From Chitinophagales bacterium (GTDB lineage: Bacteria; Bacteroidota; Bacteroidia; Chitinophagales; BACL12): a DNA stretch of 14,973 nucleotides. Of this stretch, positions 7,095 to 14,973 are shown piece after piece. The notes under the pieces are model-generated. The model was not told where the DNA came from, did no database searches, and was given only the letters and a program-made list of their open reading frames with translations. Location of the stretch: positions 1 through 14,973 of the forward strand of contig JACMJP010000298.1 of the NCBI GenBank assembly GCA_014380545.1, in the 5' to 3' direction. The position numbers and the translations under genes were made by a program. Positions within the stretch are counted from its first letter, which is position 1, and every line of letters begins with the position of its first letter.

Positions 7095-10091
7095 TTAAAA
7101 TGTTAGGTCAATGCCGATTGAATAAATAGATGTAAGGGGATAAACCCCCAGATCAATTCCGGAAGCCAAAGCAGTTTCGGCTGCAATTTCAGGTGTGTAT
7201 CCCGTATAATCTGAAAATGTAATAAGATTTGTTCCTCTCAAATAAATATTTGCTTTTGTTATTCTCCAGTTTGTAAGTAGTTTATTTGAAAGTGAATATC
7301 CAACAGTAGCACTGCGCAACCTCAAAAAGCTTCCATCCTGAATAAAATAATCAGAGGGTTCATAATTTGTTCCACCGGCAGTAGGCCGTGGTTCCGTATT
7401 GCTTGATCCCTCTCCATCCCAATGATCAATTACATTGCTTTCAAAATTATATAAGTCGGGGCGTACTGCATTTTTCCCATTATAAATTTCATTGCCGTAC
7501 TGTCCACTGAAATCCAGTGAAATACTAAAATCAGCATAAGAAACATTTGCATTAAATCCGTAAACAAAATCGGGAATATAGGAACCTATGAATGTTCTGT
7601 CTAAATCATCAATAATCCCATCGCTATTCAAATCAGCAAATTTTAAATCGCCAACTTGCTGTCCCGGAATTATAGCACTGGAAGTAAGTTCTGCTTCATT
7701 TTGAAATACGCCCTCCACTTCATACCCATAAAATGATCCGATGGGTTGTCCCACGACAGTTCTTGTAACTAACTGTCCATTACCCAATGAACCGGAGGAT
7801 ATAAATGAACCTATACCTTCTGCTGCACCTAACGCAAGCACCTCATTATGAATAGGAGACCCTAAAGCTCCAATTCTGTATTTTATTTTTCCGATCTGAT
7901 GATTCCATGCGACATTAAATTCAAAACCACGATTTAAAACTTTTGCTGCATTAAATGTTTGTGTGGCAAAAGGTCCATTACCCAAGTGCCCCGGTGTAAT
8001 CAGATCAACTAAAATTCCGTCTGTTATTTTATTATAAAAATCAAATTCACCTGTTAGCCTGTCATTAAATAATCCAAGCTCAAGACCTATATCAGTTTGT
8101 GTTGTACTTTCCCATTTTAGATCGGGGTTTCCTGTTGAGCCATAAGTAGAACCTTGTAATAAATCTTCGCCACTACCGAATACTGCATTTTGATTATTAG
8201 ATACCAAAGAAAATTGGCGCAAATAAAATATTTTCTCGTTTCCTATAATTCCCCAGCTCGCCCTGATCTTTAAATTGCTGAATATATCTGATGATGCCAT
8301 AAAGGATTCATTGATAATATTCCATCCAACTGCAACAGATGGAAAAACTCCCCAGCGATTATTGGCCCCGAATTTTGATGAACCATCTCTGCGTACAGAA
8401 GCGGTAAATAAATACCGGTTATTAAAAGTATAATTCACCCGGCCGAGGTAAGATAACAAAGCAGTTATTTCAGGCTCATTGTTATATTGGCTTTTGTTAG
8501 TTGCAGTTAAATATTGAATGTCTCCTGTTTGTAAATACCACAGGGATGGATCTTCACCAATTAAATTTTGAATACCGGCGGTAATATATTCAATGGATGT
8601 TCTCTGAGCAGTATATCCTGCCAATACATTCATTCTATGTTTACCTATTTCTTTATTATAACTAATAGTATTTTCCCACAACCATTTATCAAAATTTGAG
8701 ACAGATTGAGAAAGATCATTCAGTGCATTACTTTGACTTGAGCTGATGAAAAAGGTGGGTGTAAAAGTTTTTGTTTTTGAAAATGATGCATCAAAACCAT
8801 AACTACTTCTGAAAACAAAATCTTTTAAAAAAGTAATATCTCCATAAAACGTCCCGACACCTCTTACACTTTCAGTATTAGAATTTGTGTATTCAATTGC
8901 TGCAAGCGGATTACCTGAACCAAATACTTCTGCAAAACTTCCATCATCGTTATATGGAACTGATGTAGGCCATGCACGATAAACCTGAGCTACAACAGCT
9001 GCAGGATTTTCTTTTTTGTCAGGCGCAACAGTAATATCAGTTCCGAATTTTATATTTTTTGTTATAGCATAACTATTATTTAATTTAATTGTCAGGCGCT
9101 CATAACTTGATTCAGGAATAATTCCGTCTTGTAAAAAAAATCCTGTTCCGAAATAATAATTATATTTTCCTGACGAACCTGCGATAGAAACATGATAATT
9201 CTGAAGAGGCGCAAAATTTTCGAAAATTAAATCCTGCCAGTCTGTACTATCCACTCTGTCAATGTTATTAAATGTACCGGGATTAATTATGTTTACCACT
9301 TCAGCAAATTCCCGGGCAGAAAGTAAATCAATCTTTTTTGAAAGATGCTGCAAACTGAATTCAGCGGATATATTAATTGTTTGATATTCACCATTTCCTG
9401 TTTTCCCTTTTTTTGTAGAAATAATAATTACACCATTTGCACCCCTTGAACCATAAATTGCCGTAGACGATGCATCTTTCAGTACTTCAATAGATTCTAT
9501 ATCGGCGCTGTTTAGAAACGAAATATCATCGAGAATAACACCATCAACAACATAGATAGGTGATGAATTATTTAATGTACCAATTCCCCGGATACGAATT
9601 ACAGGAGCAATCCCCGGCTCACCTGATACACTGGACACTTGCACTCCTGAAACTTTTCCCTGCAAAGCCTGGGCAGCAGATGATGACGGAATTTTATTGA
9701 TGTCTTCTCCCCTTACCGATGAAACTGAGCCCGTGAGATCGCTTTTCTTTTGTGTGCCATAGCCTATAACTACAACTTGTTCCAGCAATTCATTATCCGG
9801 TTCAAGAGAAATATTTAAAATACTTCCCAGACTATTTACAGAAAAAGACTGGCTGACATACCCCACAAAAGAAAATGTGATAGCAGTATCCTGTTGCGGA
9901 TTGAAAATCAATTCATAGTTGCCATCTATATCTGTGATAGTTCCCGTGTTGCTGCCTTTTGCAAGAATTGAGACACCGGGCAATCCAGTGCCATCACTTT
10001 TATCTGTAACTGTTCCTGTGACTGTTGTGTTTTGTGCAAATGAAAAGATTGTTTGCAAAAGGAGAAAGAAGGTAAAGCGTATTTTTCCCAT
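7095..10091 (-). CDS. susC: SusC/RagA family TonB-dependent outer-membrane glycan transporter
   Basis: This is the 998-residue outer-membrane receptor that imports oligosaccharides with SusD, powered by TonB. The frame opens at a TTG (10118), but the ATG at 10091 gives a clean Sec signal (MGKIRFTFFLLLQTIFSFAQ), so I start there. Domains in order: a carboxypeptidase-regulatory-like beta-sandwich (about 22-97; GTVTDKSDGTGLPGVSILAK), the plug (about 105-230; GYGTQKKSDLTGSVSSV, PIYVVDGVILDD, IESIEVLKDASSTAIYGSRG) and a 22-stranded-type barrel ending in a terminal Phe (IDLTF). A loop DLNSDGIIDDLD near 820-831 is the calcium-loop-like motif usual in SusC proteins. There is no N-terminal signalling (STN) extension, so direct control through an anti-sigma factor is not indicated. 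It is the first gene of the PUL, 28 bases or so after a predicted promoter. Confidence 0.96.
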   Translation of the reverse strand: MGKIRFTFFLLLQTIFSFAQNTTVTGTVTDKSDGTGLPGVSILAKGSNTGTITDIDGNYELIFNPQQDTAITFSFVGYVSQSFSVNSLGSILNISLEPDNELLEQVVVIGYGTQKKSDLTGSVSSVRGEDINKIPSSSAAQALQGKVSGVQVSSVSGEPGIAPVIRIRGIGTLNNSSPIYVVDGVILDDISFLNSADIESIEVLKDASSTAIYGSRGANGVIIISTKKGKTGNGEYQTINISAEFSLQHLSKKIDLLSAREFAEVVNIINPGTFNNIDRVDSTDWQDLIFENFAPLQNYHVSIAGSSGKYNYYFGTGFFLQDGIIPESSYERLTIKLNNSYAITKNIKFGTDITVAPDKKENPAAVVAQVYRAWPTSVPYNDDGSFAEVFGSGNPLAAIEYTNSNTESVRGVGTFYGDITFLKDFVFRSSYGFDASFSKTKTFTPTFFISSSQSNALNDLSQSVSNFDKWLWENTISYNKEIGKHRMNVLAGYTAQRTSIEYITAGIQNLIGEDPSLWYLQTGDIQYLTATNKSQYNNEPEITALLSYLGRVNYTFNNRYLFTASVRRDGSSKFGANNRWGVFPSVAVGWNIINESFMASSDIFSNLKIRASWGIIGNEKIFYLRQFSLVSNNQNAVFGSGEDLLQGSTYGSTGNPDLKWESTTQTDIGLELGLFNDRLTGEFDFYNKITDGILVDLITPGHLGNGPFATQTFNAAKVLNRGFEFNVAWNHQIGKIKYRIGALGSPIHNEVLALGAAEGIGSFISSGSLGNGQLVTRTVVGQPIGSFYGYEVEGVFQNEAELTSSAIIPGQQVGDLKFADLNSDGIIDDLDRTFIGSYIPDFVYGFNANVSYADFSISLDFSGQYGNEIYNGKNAVRPDLYNFESNVIDHWDGEGSSNTEPRPTAGGTNYEPSDYFIQDGSFLRLRSATVGYSLSNKLLTNWRITKANIYLRGTNLITFSDYTGYTPEIAAETALASGIDLGVYPLTSIYSIGIDLTF

Positions 10092-10125
10092 AGATGCGAT
10101 ATAGTGTAACAAATACAATAAGTAT

Positions 10126-10133
10126 CAAACCTA
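10126..10133 (-). promoter_or_regulatory. Predicted Bacteroidota -7 element for the PUL
   Basis: The minus strand reads TAGGTTTG, matching the Bacteroidota TAnnTTTG element. A transcript starting about 7 bases downstream would have a leader of roughly 28 bases before the susC ATG at 10091. No good TTTG is seen at the -33 spacing, which suits a promoter that needs an activator. It lies in the only sizeable gap (142 bases, 10092-10233) between the peptidase terminator and susC. Confidence 0.45.
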
Positions 10134-10233
10134 CAAATATTTTTTATAATGAAGAAGAAACAGAAAAAAATGCCTGGTGAGAAATGAGAGACAGAAAATA
10201 AATTTATTTCAATGTTTCAGCAAGATTAAAATA

Positions 10234-10263
10234 AAATAGCCGACTATGAATAGCCGGCTATTT
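10234..10263 (-). terminator. Terminator closing the M16 peptidase operon
   Basis: A perfect 9-bp stem (AAATAGCCG at 10234-10242, CGGCTATTT at 10255-10263) with a 12-base loop begins 21 bases after the stop of the second M16 gene. On the minus strand it is followed by TATTTTAATC. The stem arms themselves end in AAA/TTT, so it could also work in the opposite direction. It marks the boundary between the peptidase operon and the PUL. Confidence 0.7.
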
Positions 10264-10284
10264 AAAATATCTTTTATAAAATAA

Positions 10285-11619
10285 TTAATACGGCTTATTC
10301 TTTTTAACTACAGGTTGTTTGAAGTCTTCTTCTTTTACCATACCTTGTTTACCAAGATATGTCCAGACAATTGCTTTGCTGTATTCATCAAATACTTTAT
10401 TAATATCTTTAAGTGTTGTTGCATTTACCGCAGCAGTAATTCCATCTAATTGCTCCCATCCACCCTGCACTTCTGCAGCACCTAAAGCATCTGCCTGGTT
10501 GCCTGTTGTTTCAATGGTTAAATAATATTGTGTTAAAAAACCTTCTCTTGTATCTACTAATTCATCTTCTAAAAATCCTTCTCCTTTAATTTTATTTATT
10601 TCATCCACCATCACCTGCATACTTTGTTTTGGATCTATAGTGGAAATATAAATTACGCTGTATGGATTATTTACAGCAGCCCCTGCATAAAATGCTGCGG
10701 GCGCATAACTTAAACTTCTTTTTGTTCTAAGTTCTGTAAAATATCTGTCGCCAAGAATACTCATAGCAATACGCATACTCACACCATCTTTTGTATTTGC
10801 AAAAGGTGAACTCATAACACCCCGAATATAATTAGTAGCAATATCCCGGTCTTCAATAAAAGTTTTACCCTCCCTTAAAATTGTTTGTTCTTCTTCTCTT
10901 GCAGTAGTTCCCTGCGGCATTGTTTTCATGCTCTCTGTAATTTTCTTTGTGATATCCTCTTTTGTTACATTTCCAACAACAACAATAAATACTCTTTTCT
11001 TCACAATGGTATTTTGATAATATTGTTTTACATCACTTAGTGTAATGGTTTCCAAACTTTTTGCTGTACCTGAAGGATCTTTTACATAATTAGACCCGGG
11101 GAACGCATTTTTTCTGGACAATACTGCAAGATATCCATCAGGATCACTTTCAGTTGCTTTTGCATTTGCTATAAGCTGCTCTTTTAATATATTAAATTCA
11201 TTTTCAGTGAATGCAGGTTGCATAATTGCATCGCTGAATAACTTCCAACTATCATCCCAAAATAATTTAATGCATGTCATGTTCACATCGCCGTAATCAA
11301 GATTGGTACTTGCTCCGAATGATGTCCCGATTTTTTCTGCAGCGGTTTTGAAATCAAGTTTACTCCTGTTTTTTGTACCACCATCTATCATCAGGTTTGT
11401 TGTAACATTTTCTATACCCTGTTTGTCTTCAGAATAATTAGCTGTACCTCCTTCAATCATCATGCGCACACTTATTACTTCTTTGGGTGTATTCTTTAAA
11501 ATTACCTTGATACCTTCTACAGTAAATTCCTGTGTTCCTGTTTGCGCAAATAATGGAGCGGAAAAAATACTTAATAAAAGGAAGGTTAATATGTTTCTTG
11601 TATTCAAATTGTTTCTCAT
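10285..11619 (-). CDS. M16B peptidase, non-catalytic (R/Y) subunit, secreted
   Basis: This is an M16-family (insulinase/pitrilysin-like) protein of 444 residues from the ATG at 11619. That start gives a clear Sec signal (MRNNLNTRNILTFLLLSIFS, then APLFAQ). A longer frame reaches back to a TTG at 11685 and overlaps the previous gene, but would bury the signal peptide, so I reject it. Where active M16 enzymes have HxxEH, this one reads NVTTN (residues 71-75, in GIENVTTNLMIDGGT), so the zinc ligands and the catalytic Glu are gone. It keeps the second-half motif ELRTKRSLSYAP with Arg298 and Tyr305, the R/Y pair that binds substrate and completes the active site in heterodimeric M16B enzymes. It begins 28 bases after the HxxEH subunit gene, so the two very likely form a periplasmic heterodimer. 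The substrate is unknown. Confidence 0.9.
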   Translation of the reverse strand: MRNNLNTRNILTFLLLSIFSAPLFAQTGTQEFTVEGIKVILKNTPKEVISVRMMIEGGTANYSEDKQGIENVTTNLMIDGGTKNRSKLDFKTAAEKIGTSFGASTNLDYGDVNMTCIKLFWDDSWKLFSDAIMQPAFTENEFNILKEQLIANAKATESDPDGYLAVLSRKNAFPGSNYVKDPSGTAKSLETITLSDVKQYYQNTIVKKRVFIVVVGNVTKEDITKKITESMKTMPQGTTAREEEQTILREGKTFIEDRDIATNYIRGVMSSPFANTKDGVSMRIAMSILGDRYFTELRTKRSLSYAPAAFYAGAAVNNPYSVIYISTIDPKQSMQVMVDEINKIKGEGFLEDELVDTREGFLTQYYLTIETTGNQADALGAAEVQGGWEQLDGITAAVNATTLKDINKVFDEYSKAIVWTYLGKQGMVKEEDFKQPVVKKNKPY

Positions 11620-11647
11620 AACAATTAATTTTTTATTGTTTATAAAT

Positions 11648-13018
11648 TTATTCAGGTTTTTGAAATCCCATAGTTGTAACATCAATCATATCATTCATGG
11701 ATGAGGGCATCATTAATCCAACAACATGTGGCTTATCTTTAACATAAGTATTTATATATTTTGTAATATCTGCTCTTGTTACTTTTTGAAGGTTCTCTAT
11801 ATAATTAGTATAATAATCGATTGTTGCACTTGCCCACCAGTAAGTTACAAGATGAATATATTGCGATGTACTTTCCTTGCCATAAGAATCCTGAATAGCT
11901 AATAAATTCTTTGCTGTTTGCATTTGCTCATCAGTGTAATAATCAGGATTTGACCACTCGTTTATATTTTTCCATAATACATCATATGCTTCCTGCATTT
12001 TCATAGGATTAGGTACAAGCACAATTTGAACAGGCCCTGTATGTTTTTCTGTTTGATAACTTACACCAACCTGGTAAGCAAGTCCTGTTTCCACTAATTC
12101 CCTTTGCAATTTGCATGAAGCCTGTTGCATAATAAAAGAAAAAACATCTGCAGCATAAGTACTCTGCAAATCTCCTCTTGTATCAGGGCCATGATAACCA
12201 ATTAAAATAAGCGGCACCTGCGCAATATCGCTTGTCATTGCAAATTTTGTTTCTCCCTGCAAAGGTTTTACTTCCGGTATTGGCCATCTTTCAAATGGAT
12301 CGAAATCCATTGCTTTCCAATCACCAAAAACAGCTTCAACCTTTTTAAAAATTTCATCATGCTTTACATCACCGGCTATAGCGATCATTGCATTGTTGGG
12401 ATAATAATATTTTTCTTTTATCACATTCATTTTTTCAGGTGTGCAGCTTAATATCACATCATGCAAACCGATCGGGTTTTTGCGGTAATAATTTGCGCCC
12501 CACATAGCTCTTCCAAAATCTTCAAATAAAAAATAATACGGATTTGATTCCGCTCTCTGGAATTCACCGTCAACAACAGGGTTTTCATTTTTCATTTCCT
12601 GTTCCAGAAATAGCGGGTAACGAATTGCTGAATTCATAAAGCGCATTCCTTCATCCAATTTTCCATTACTGAGTGTAATAAAATAATTTACTCTTTCATT
12701 AGATGTGGTTCCGTTGAAAACAATTCCAAGCTCATTCACCCTTTTTAAGAATGCCTCCTGGCTGGGAATATCTTTGTTTGCCTTAAAGAACATGTGCTCA
12801 TACATATGGCTTAATCCATTGAAGGCACTGTCTTCGGTGTAAGCACCATTTTTCACAACTATTTCTATAGTTGCTAATGGAACTGTGTTATCTTCTATTA
12901 CCAAAACGTCTAACCCGTTTGGTAATTCTTTAAAAAAGAAATTAGAAGGTAATTTGGTTTGTGCCGAAATATTCATGACAAGCATACCTGCGGCACAGAT
13001 TGATAATATTTTTTTCAT
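11648..13018 (-). CDS. M16B zinc metallopeptidase, catalytic subunit, secreted
   Basis: This is a 456-residue zinc-dependent endopeptidase of family M16. The start ATG at 13018 gives a Sec signal (MKKILSICAAGMLVMNISAQ, likely cut after Ala19 or nearby). The inverted zinc motif is complete: His71-Met-Tyr-Glu74-His75 (in GLSHMYEHMFFKAN), and the third ligand is Glu152 (in NENPVVDGEFQR), exactly 76 residues after His75 as in HxxEH-x76-E. In the second half, the usual LREKRGLAY segment reads ELVETGLAY: Tyr315 is kept, but the position of the conserved Arg is Leu308. The protein therefore seems to depend on the next gene's product for the Arg of the R/Y pair. It is the first gene of a two-gene operon with a predicted promoter just upstream. 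A role in periplasmic peptide turnover is inferred from the signal peptide and family only. Confidence 0.93.
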   Translation of the reverse strand: MKKILSICAAGMLVMNISAQTKLPSNFFFKELPNGLDVLVIEDNTVPLATIEIVVKNGAYTEDSAFNGLSHMYEHMFFKANKDIPSQEAFLKRVNELGIVFNGTTSNERVNYFITLSNGKLDEGMRFMNSAIRYPLFLEQEMKNENPVVDGEFQRAESNPYYFLFEDFGRAMWGANYYRKNPIGLHDVILSCTPEKMNVIKEKYYYPNNAMIAIAGDVKHDEIFKKVEAVFGDWKAMDFDPFERWPIPEVKPLQGETKFAMTSDIAQVPLILIGYHGPDTRGDLQSTYAADVFSFIMQQASCKLQRELVETGLAYQVGVSYQTEKHTGPVQIVLVPNPMKMQEAYDVLWKNINEWSNPDYYTDEQMQTAKNLLAIQDSYGKESTSQYIHLVTYWWASATIDYYTNYIENLQKVTRADITKYINTYVKDKPHVVGLMMPSSMNDMIDVTTMGFQKPE

Positions 13019-13042
13019 CGTTTCAAAAATTTTTCAGTTGCC

Positions 13043-13050
13043 CAAAGTTA
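13043..13050 (-). promoter_or_regulatory. Predicted -7 element for the M16 operon
   Basis: The minus strand reads TAACTTTG, a full match to the Bacteroidota TAnnTTTG element, 24 bases upstream of the M16 start codon at 13018. Transcription would start near 13036 with a short leader. No convincing -33 TTTG is seen. No terminator is visible between this site and the end of the preceding gene at 13143. Confidence 0.45.
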
Positions 13051-13142
13051 GGTTAACATTTTTTATTTGAAGTTATGATGGCGTTAAACTCTGTTAAGCT
13101 AAGTAAGGGTTTTGCCAATGATGTAAATATCTTGCGTTAAAA

Positions 13143-14973
13143 TCAATAAGCACCTGAATATTTTCTTGTAAACCACTCTATTGTAAGTAGCCCAAGTAAC
13201 AAAAAGAAAAGCCATTTTAAATTGATGAGTGAGCGGGTTTTTACAATTTCATGCAATACAGGTTTTGCTGATGCGGTATTTTTAATAAGGCTTTCGATAC
13301 TTGCAATTTCATCAGGATATACCATTTTACCGTTGCTTTCCACAGACATTTGATTTAATATTTTATGATCAGCTGTTGAATTAATACTTTCCAGCCGCAG
13401 AGATGCAATACTGAATGCTCCTTTATCGGTAAATTGTTTTCCATTTAAAGTAGTGGATGCAACAAATGAATAGCTGCCTTCAGAAAAATATCCTGCATTT
13501 AATGTATAGCGGTTTCCAGTTTTTGTAAACTGGTAAGTAAATTCTTTTCCGTTATCATCTGTAATTGTAAGATTTGCTTCCGGGATATTAATTAATTCAT
13601 AACTATCATTATATAATTCTGCATCAATAATAATACTTTCATTTTCATTAATTACATTTTGTGCATTTGCAATTATTGCCCGAAATTGTTTTTTATCATT
13701 TTTTGCTGATAAGTATTGAATTGTTTTACTCACTAATTCATTTGTGGCAGATTGATTATTATTCAACACATAATCATACATACGCCATTTATAAAAATTT
13801 TCTCCGCATAATACTGCTCTCTTCTCTGTGCCGGGAATACTGTAAATCAATAAAGGATATTTTGTTCCAACGGTTCCTATTTTTTGATAGAATAAAACCT
13901 GTGATGCTGCAGAGATAGTATATTTTCCATAAGGGGCTGCAAGCGGAGGAAATTTTGGATATGATGACAAGGAAGGTTGTGAAATAGTAAATAAATTAAA
14001 AGACAGTTCATTGGTTGCTGTCACCTGGTTTGCAGCAGGTCCTGTAGGATTTACCTGAACAATATTTTGGAGCTTATTAAAAGTATTTGTGGCAGTTTGG
14101 TCACCTACAATAAACCAAACAGGAATATTTTGCTGATCAATAACATTTAAAACATTTTCAATTTTATTTATTGCTGATGGAAGGTTATGCAGAATAATTA
14201 AATTTTGTTCAGCAATATTTCCCTGAAGTGTATTTGGTAATGCTACTGTAACTTCATAATTCTGATTTGTTTCAATACTTTGTTTTAATGCTGCAATGTC
14301 AGGATGCGGGGCGTTTACAAGAATTAATATTTTTTGCCTTGCATCCAGCACTTCTATATAAATATCCTGCACATTATTATCTGTTGTAAACTCTCCTTCT
14401 ATTTTTTGCACTGCAACACGATAATGCCTGATACCGGGTGCGTCTGCTTCAAGAATAAATTCCGCATTCGTTGAAAATTGATCTGCAGGCACAGAAATGC
14501 TTTTTTCTCCTCGCAACACATTTCCATTTTTAGATATTTCTGAAATGGTAATTTTCGAATTATTCCCTGTGCAAAATATTGCATCTACATCGCAACGCAC
14601 AGAAAATTTATCTCTCAAATACACAATATTATTATGCTGCACTCTGCTGATACGGATATCTTTTTTGGGAACAGTGTCACCTAACGCAATAGTATAATAG
14701 GGCGCATTCAAATTATTTTTGACATACACCGGGTTACTTCCTGAATTATAAATACCATCGCTTGCAAAAACAATTGCGCCTACATTCAAATTTTGATAGA
14801 TGTTCTGAATATCCTCCAGCGCAGAAGAAATATCAGTTATTTTTTCAGAAAAGGTAATTGTATTATTTTCCTTTAAGTTTTCTCCTAATGTATAAAAACG
14901 CACATCATAATTTGACTCCAATTTCTTTTGAAGATCAAAAATTTCTTTTTTATATGCTGCTGTATCAAGATTA
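13143..14973 (-). CDS. Membrane-anchored vWA / glutamine-amidotransferase-like protein (5' end outside window)
   Basis: The reading frame is open to the right edge, giving 609 visible residues. The apparent start at 14921 is only a TTG inside the frame, and the sequence before it (NLDTAAYKKEIFDLQKKLES) continues without a stop, so the gene is 5'-truncated by the window. Near fragment residues 65-80 the text NVGAIVFASDGIYNSGSNP resembles the later part of a von Willebrand A domain; the metal-binding DxSxS would lie upstream and is not seen. Then comes a beta-rich stretch, a class-I glutamine-amidotransferase-like segment (KILILVNAPHPDIAALKQSI and VWFIVGDQT) and an Ig-like segment (ANLTITDDNGKEFTYQF). 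It ends in a hydrophobic helix (NLKWLFFLLLGLLTIEWF) with a short RKYSGAY tail. Bacteroidota encode many such BatA-like membrane proteins of about 700 residues, with unknown role. It lies 124 bases upstream of the M16 operon, with no functional link evident. Confidence 0.8.
   Translation of the reverse strand, partial: NLDTAAYKKEIFDLQKKLESNYDVRFYTLGENLKENNTITFSEKITDISSALEDIQNIYQNLNVGAIVFASDGIYNSGSNPVYVKNNLNAPYYTIALGDTVPKKDIRISRVQHNNIVYLRDKFSVRCDVDAIFCTGNNSKITISEISKNGNVLRGEKSISVPADQFSTNAEFILEADAPGIRHYRVAVQKIEGEFTTDNNVQDIYIEVLDARQKILILVNAPHPDIAALKQSIETNQNYEVTVALPNTLQGNIAEQNLIILHNLPSAINKIENVLNVIDQQNIPVWFIVGDQTATNTFNKLQNIVQVNPTGPAANQVTATNELSFNLFTISQPSLSSYPKFPPLAAPYGKYTISAASQVLFYQKIGTVGTKYPLLIYSIPGTEKRAVLCGENFYKWRMYDYVLNNNQSATNELVSKTIQYLSAKNDKKQFRAIIANAQNVINENESIIIDAELYNDSYELINIPEANLTITDDNGKEFTYQFTKTGNRYTLNAGYFSEGSYSFVASTTLNGKQFTDKGAFSIASLRLESINSTADHKILNQMSVESNGKMVYPDEIASIESLIKNTASAKPVLHEIVKTRSLINLKWLFFLLLGLLTIEWFTRKYSGAY

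Noticed and set aside
10092..10118. N-terminal extension of SusC starting at 10118
   Set aside because: The codon is TTG, and the extension (MYLLHYIAS when read as a start) would sit before a good signal peptide that begins at the ATG at 10091. The extension also overlaps the expected promoter leader.
11620..11685. Second M16 gene starting at 11685 and overlapping the first by 38 bases
   Set aside because: The first codon is TTG, and the extra 22 residues would precede an otherwise standard Sec signal. The ATG at 11619 removes the overlap and aligns the degenerate zinc motif with that of the partner.
13051..13142. A terminator after the vWA-like gene
   Set aside because: Short repeats (GCGTTAA twice in direct orientation, imperfect TTAAC/GTTTAA) do not form a convincing stem with a T-tract.
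14921..14973. Gene start at 14921 for the vWA-like protein
   Set aside because: The codon is an internal TTG and the frame stays open to the window edge, so the gene is simply cut.

Overview
The window is AT-rich, and every supported gene lies on the minus strand. SusC/SusD pairs, lipoproteins with a charged run after the lipid-anchored cysteine, SusC/RagA-type receptors and TAnnTTTG promoter elements all point to a member of the Bacteroidota, perhaps a Chitinophaga- or Sphingobacteria-like lineage. No tRNA, rRNA, insertion sequence or CRISPR array was seen.

Layout, in the direction of transcription (right to left): (a) 14973-13143, the 3' part of a membrane-anchored von Willebrand A / glutamine-amidotransferase-like protein, cut by the window edge. 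(b) 13018-10285, a two-gene M16B metallopeptidase operon. The first subunit carries the zinc site (HMYEH plus a distal Glu). The second has lost the zinc site but keeps the Arg/Tyr pair that the first lacks. A hairpin terminator at 10234-10263 closes this unit. (c) 10091-1, a polysaccharide utilisation locus (PUL) in the order susC, susD, LamG-type surface glycan-binding lipoprotein, GH144-type endo-glucanase lipoprotein, GH3 beta-glucosidase (bglX, running off the left edge).

The PUL genes form a coherent degradation route. The GH144-type enzyme (the Pfam 'glucoamylase' PF10091 fold) belongs to a group whose characterised members cleave beta-1,2-glucan. GH3 enzymes of the BglX type can split the resulting sophoro-oligosaccharides. 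The lipoprotein signals suggest that SusD, the LamG protein and the GH144-type enzyme face outward (CKKD, CNKDED, CKKD), while BglX (CSFS) stays in the periplasm. The inferred order of events is surface capture and endo-cleavage, SusCD import, then periplasmic exo-hydrolysis to glucose. The beta-1,2-glucan substrate is an inference from families and neighbourhood, not something the sequence proves.

Two hairpins with T-tracts lie inside the PUL, one after susD and one after the LamG gene. They may set a stepped expression gradient from the binding and transport genes down to the enzymes. No regulator (HTCS, SusR, ECF sigma/anti-sigma) is visible within the window. Several long reading frames start upstream of the likely true start at TTG codons, and I have moved those starts to the first sensible ATG.
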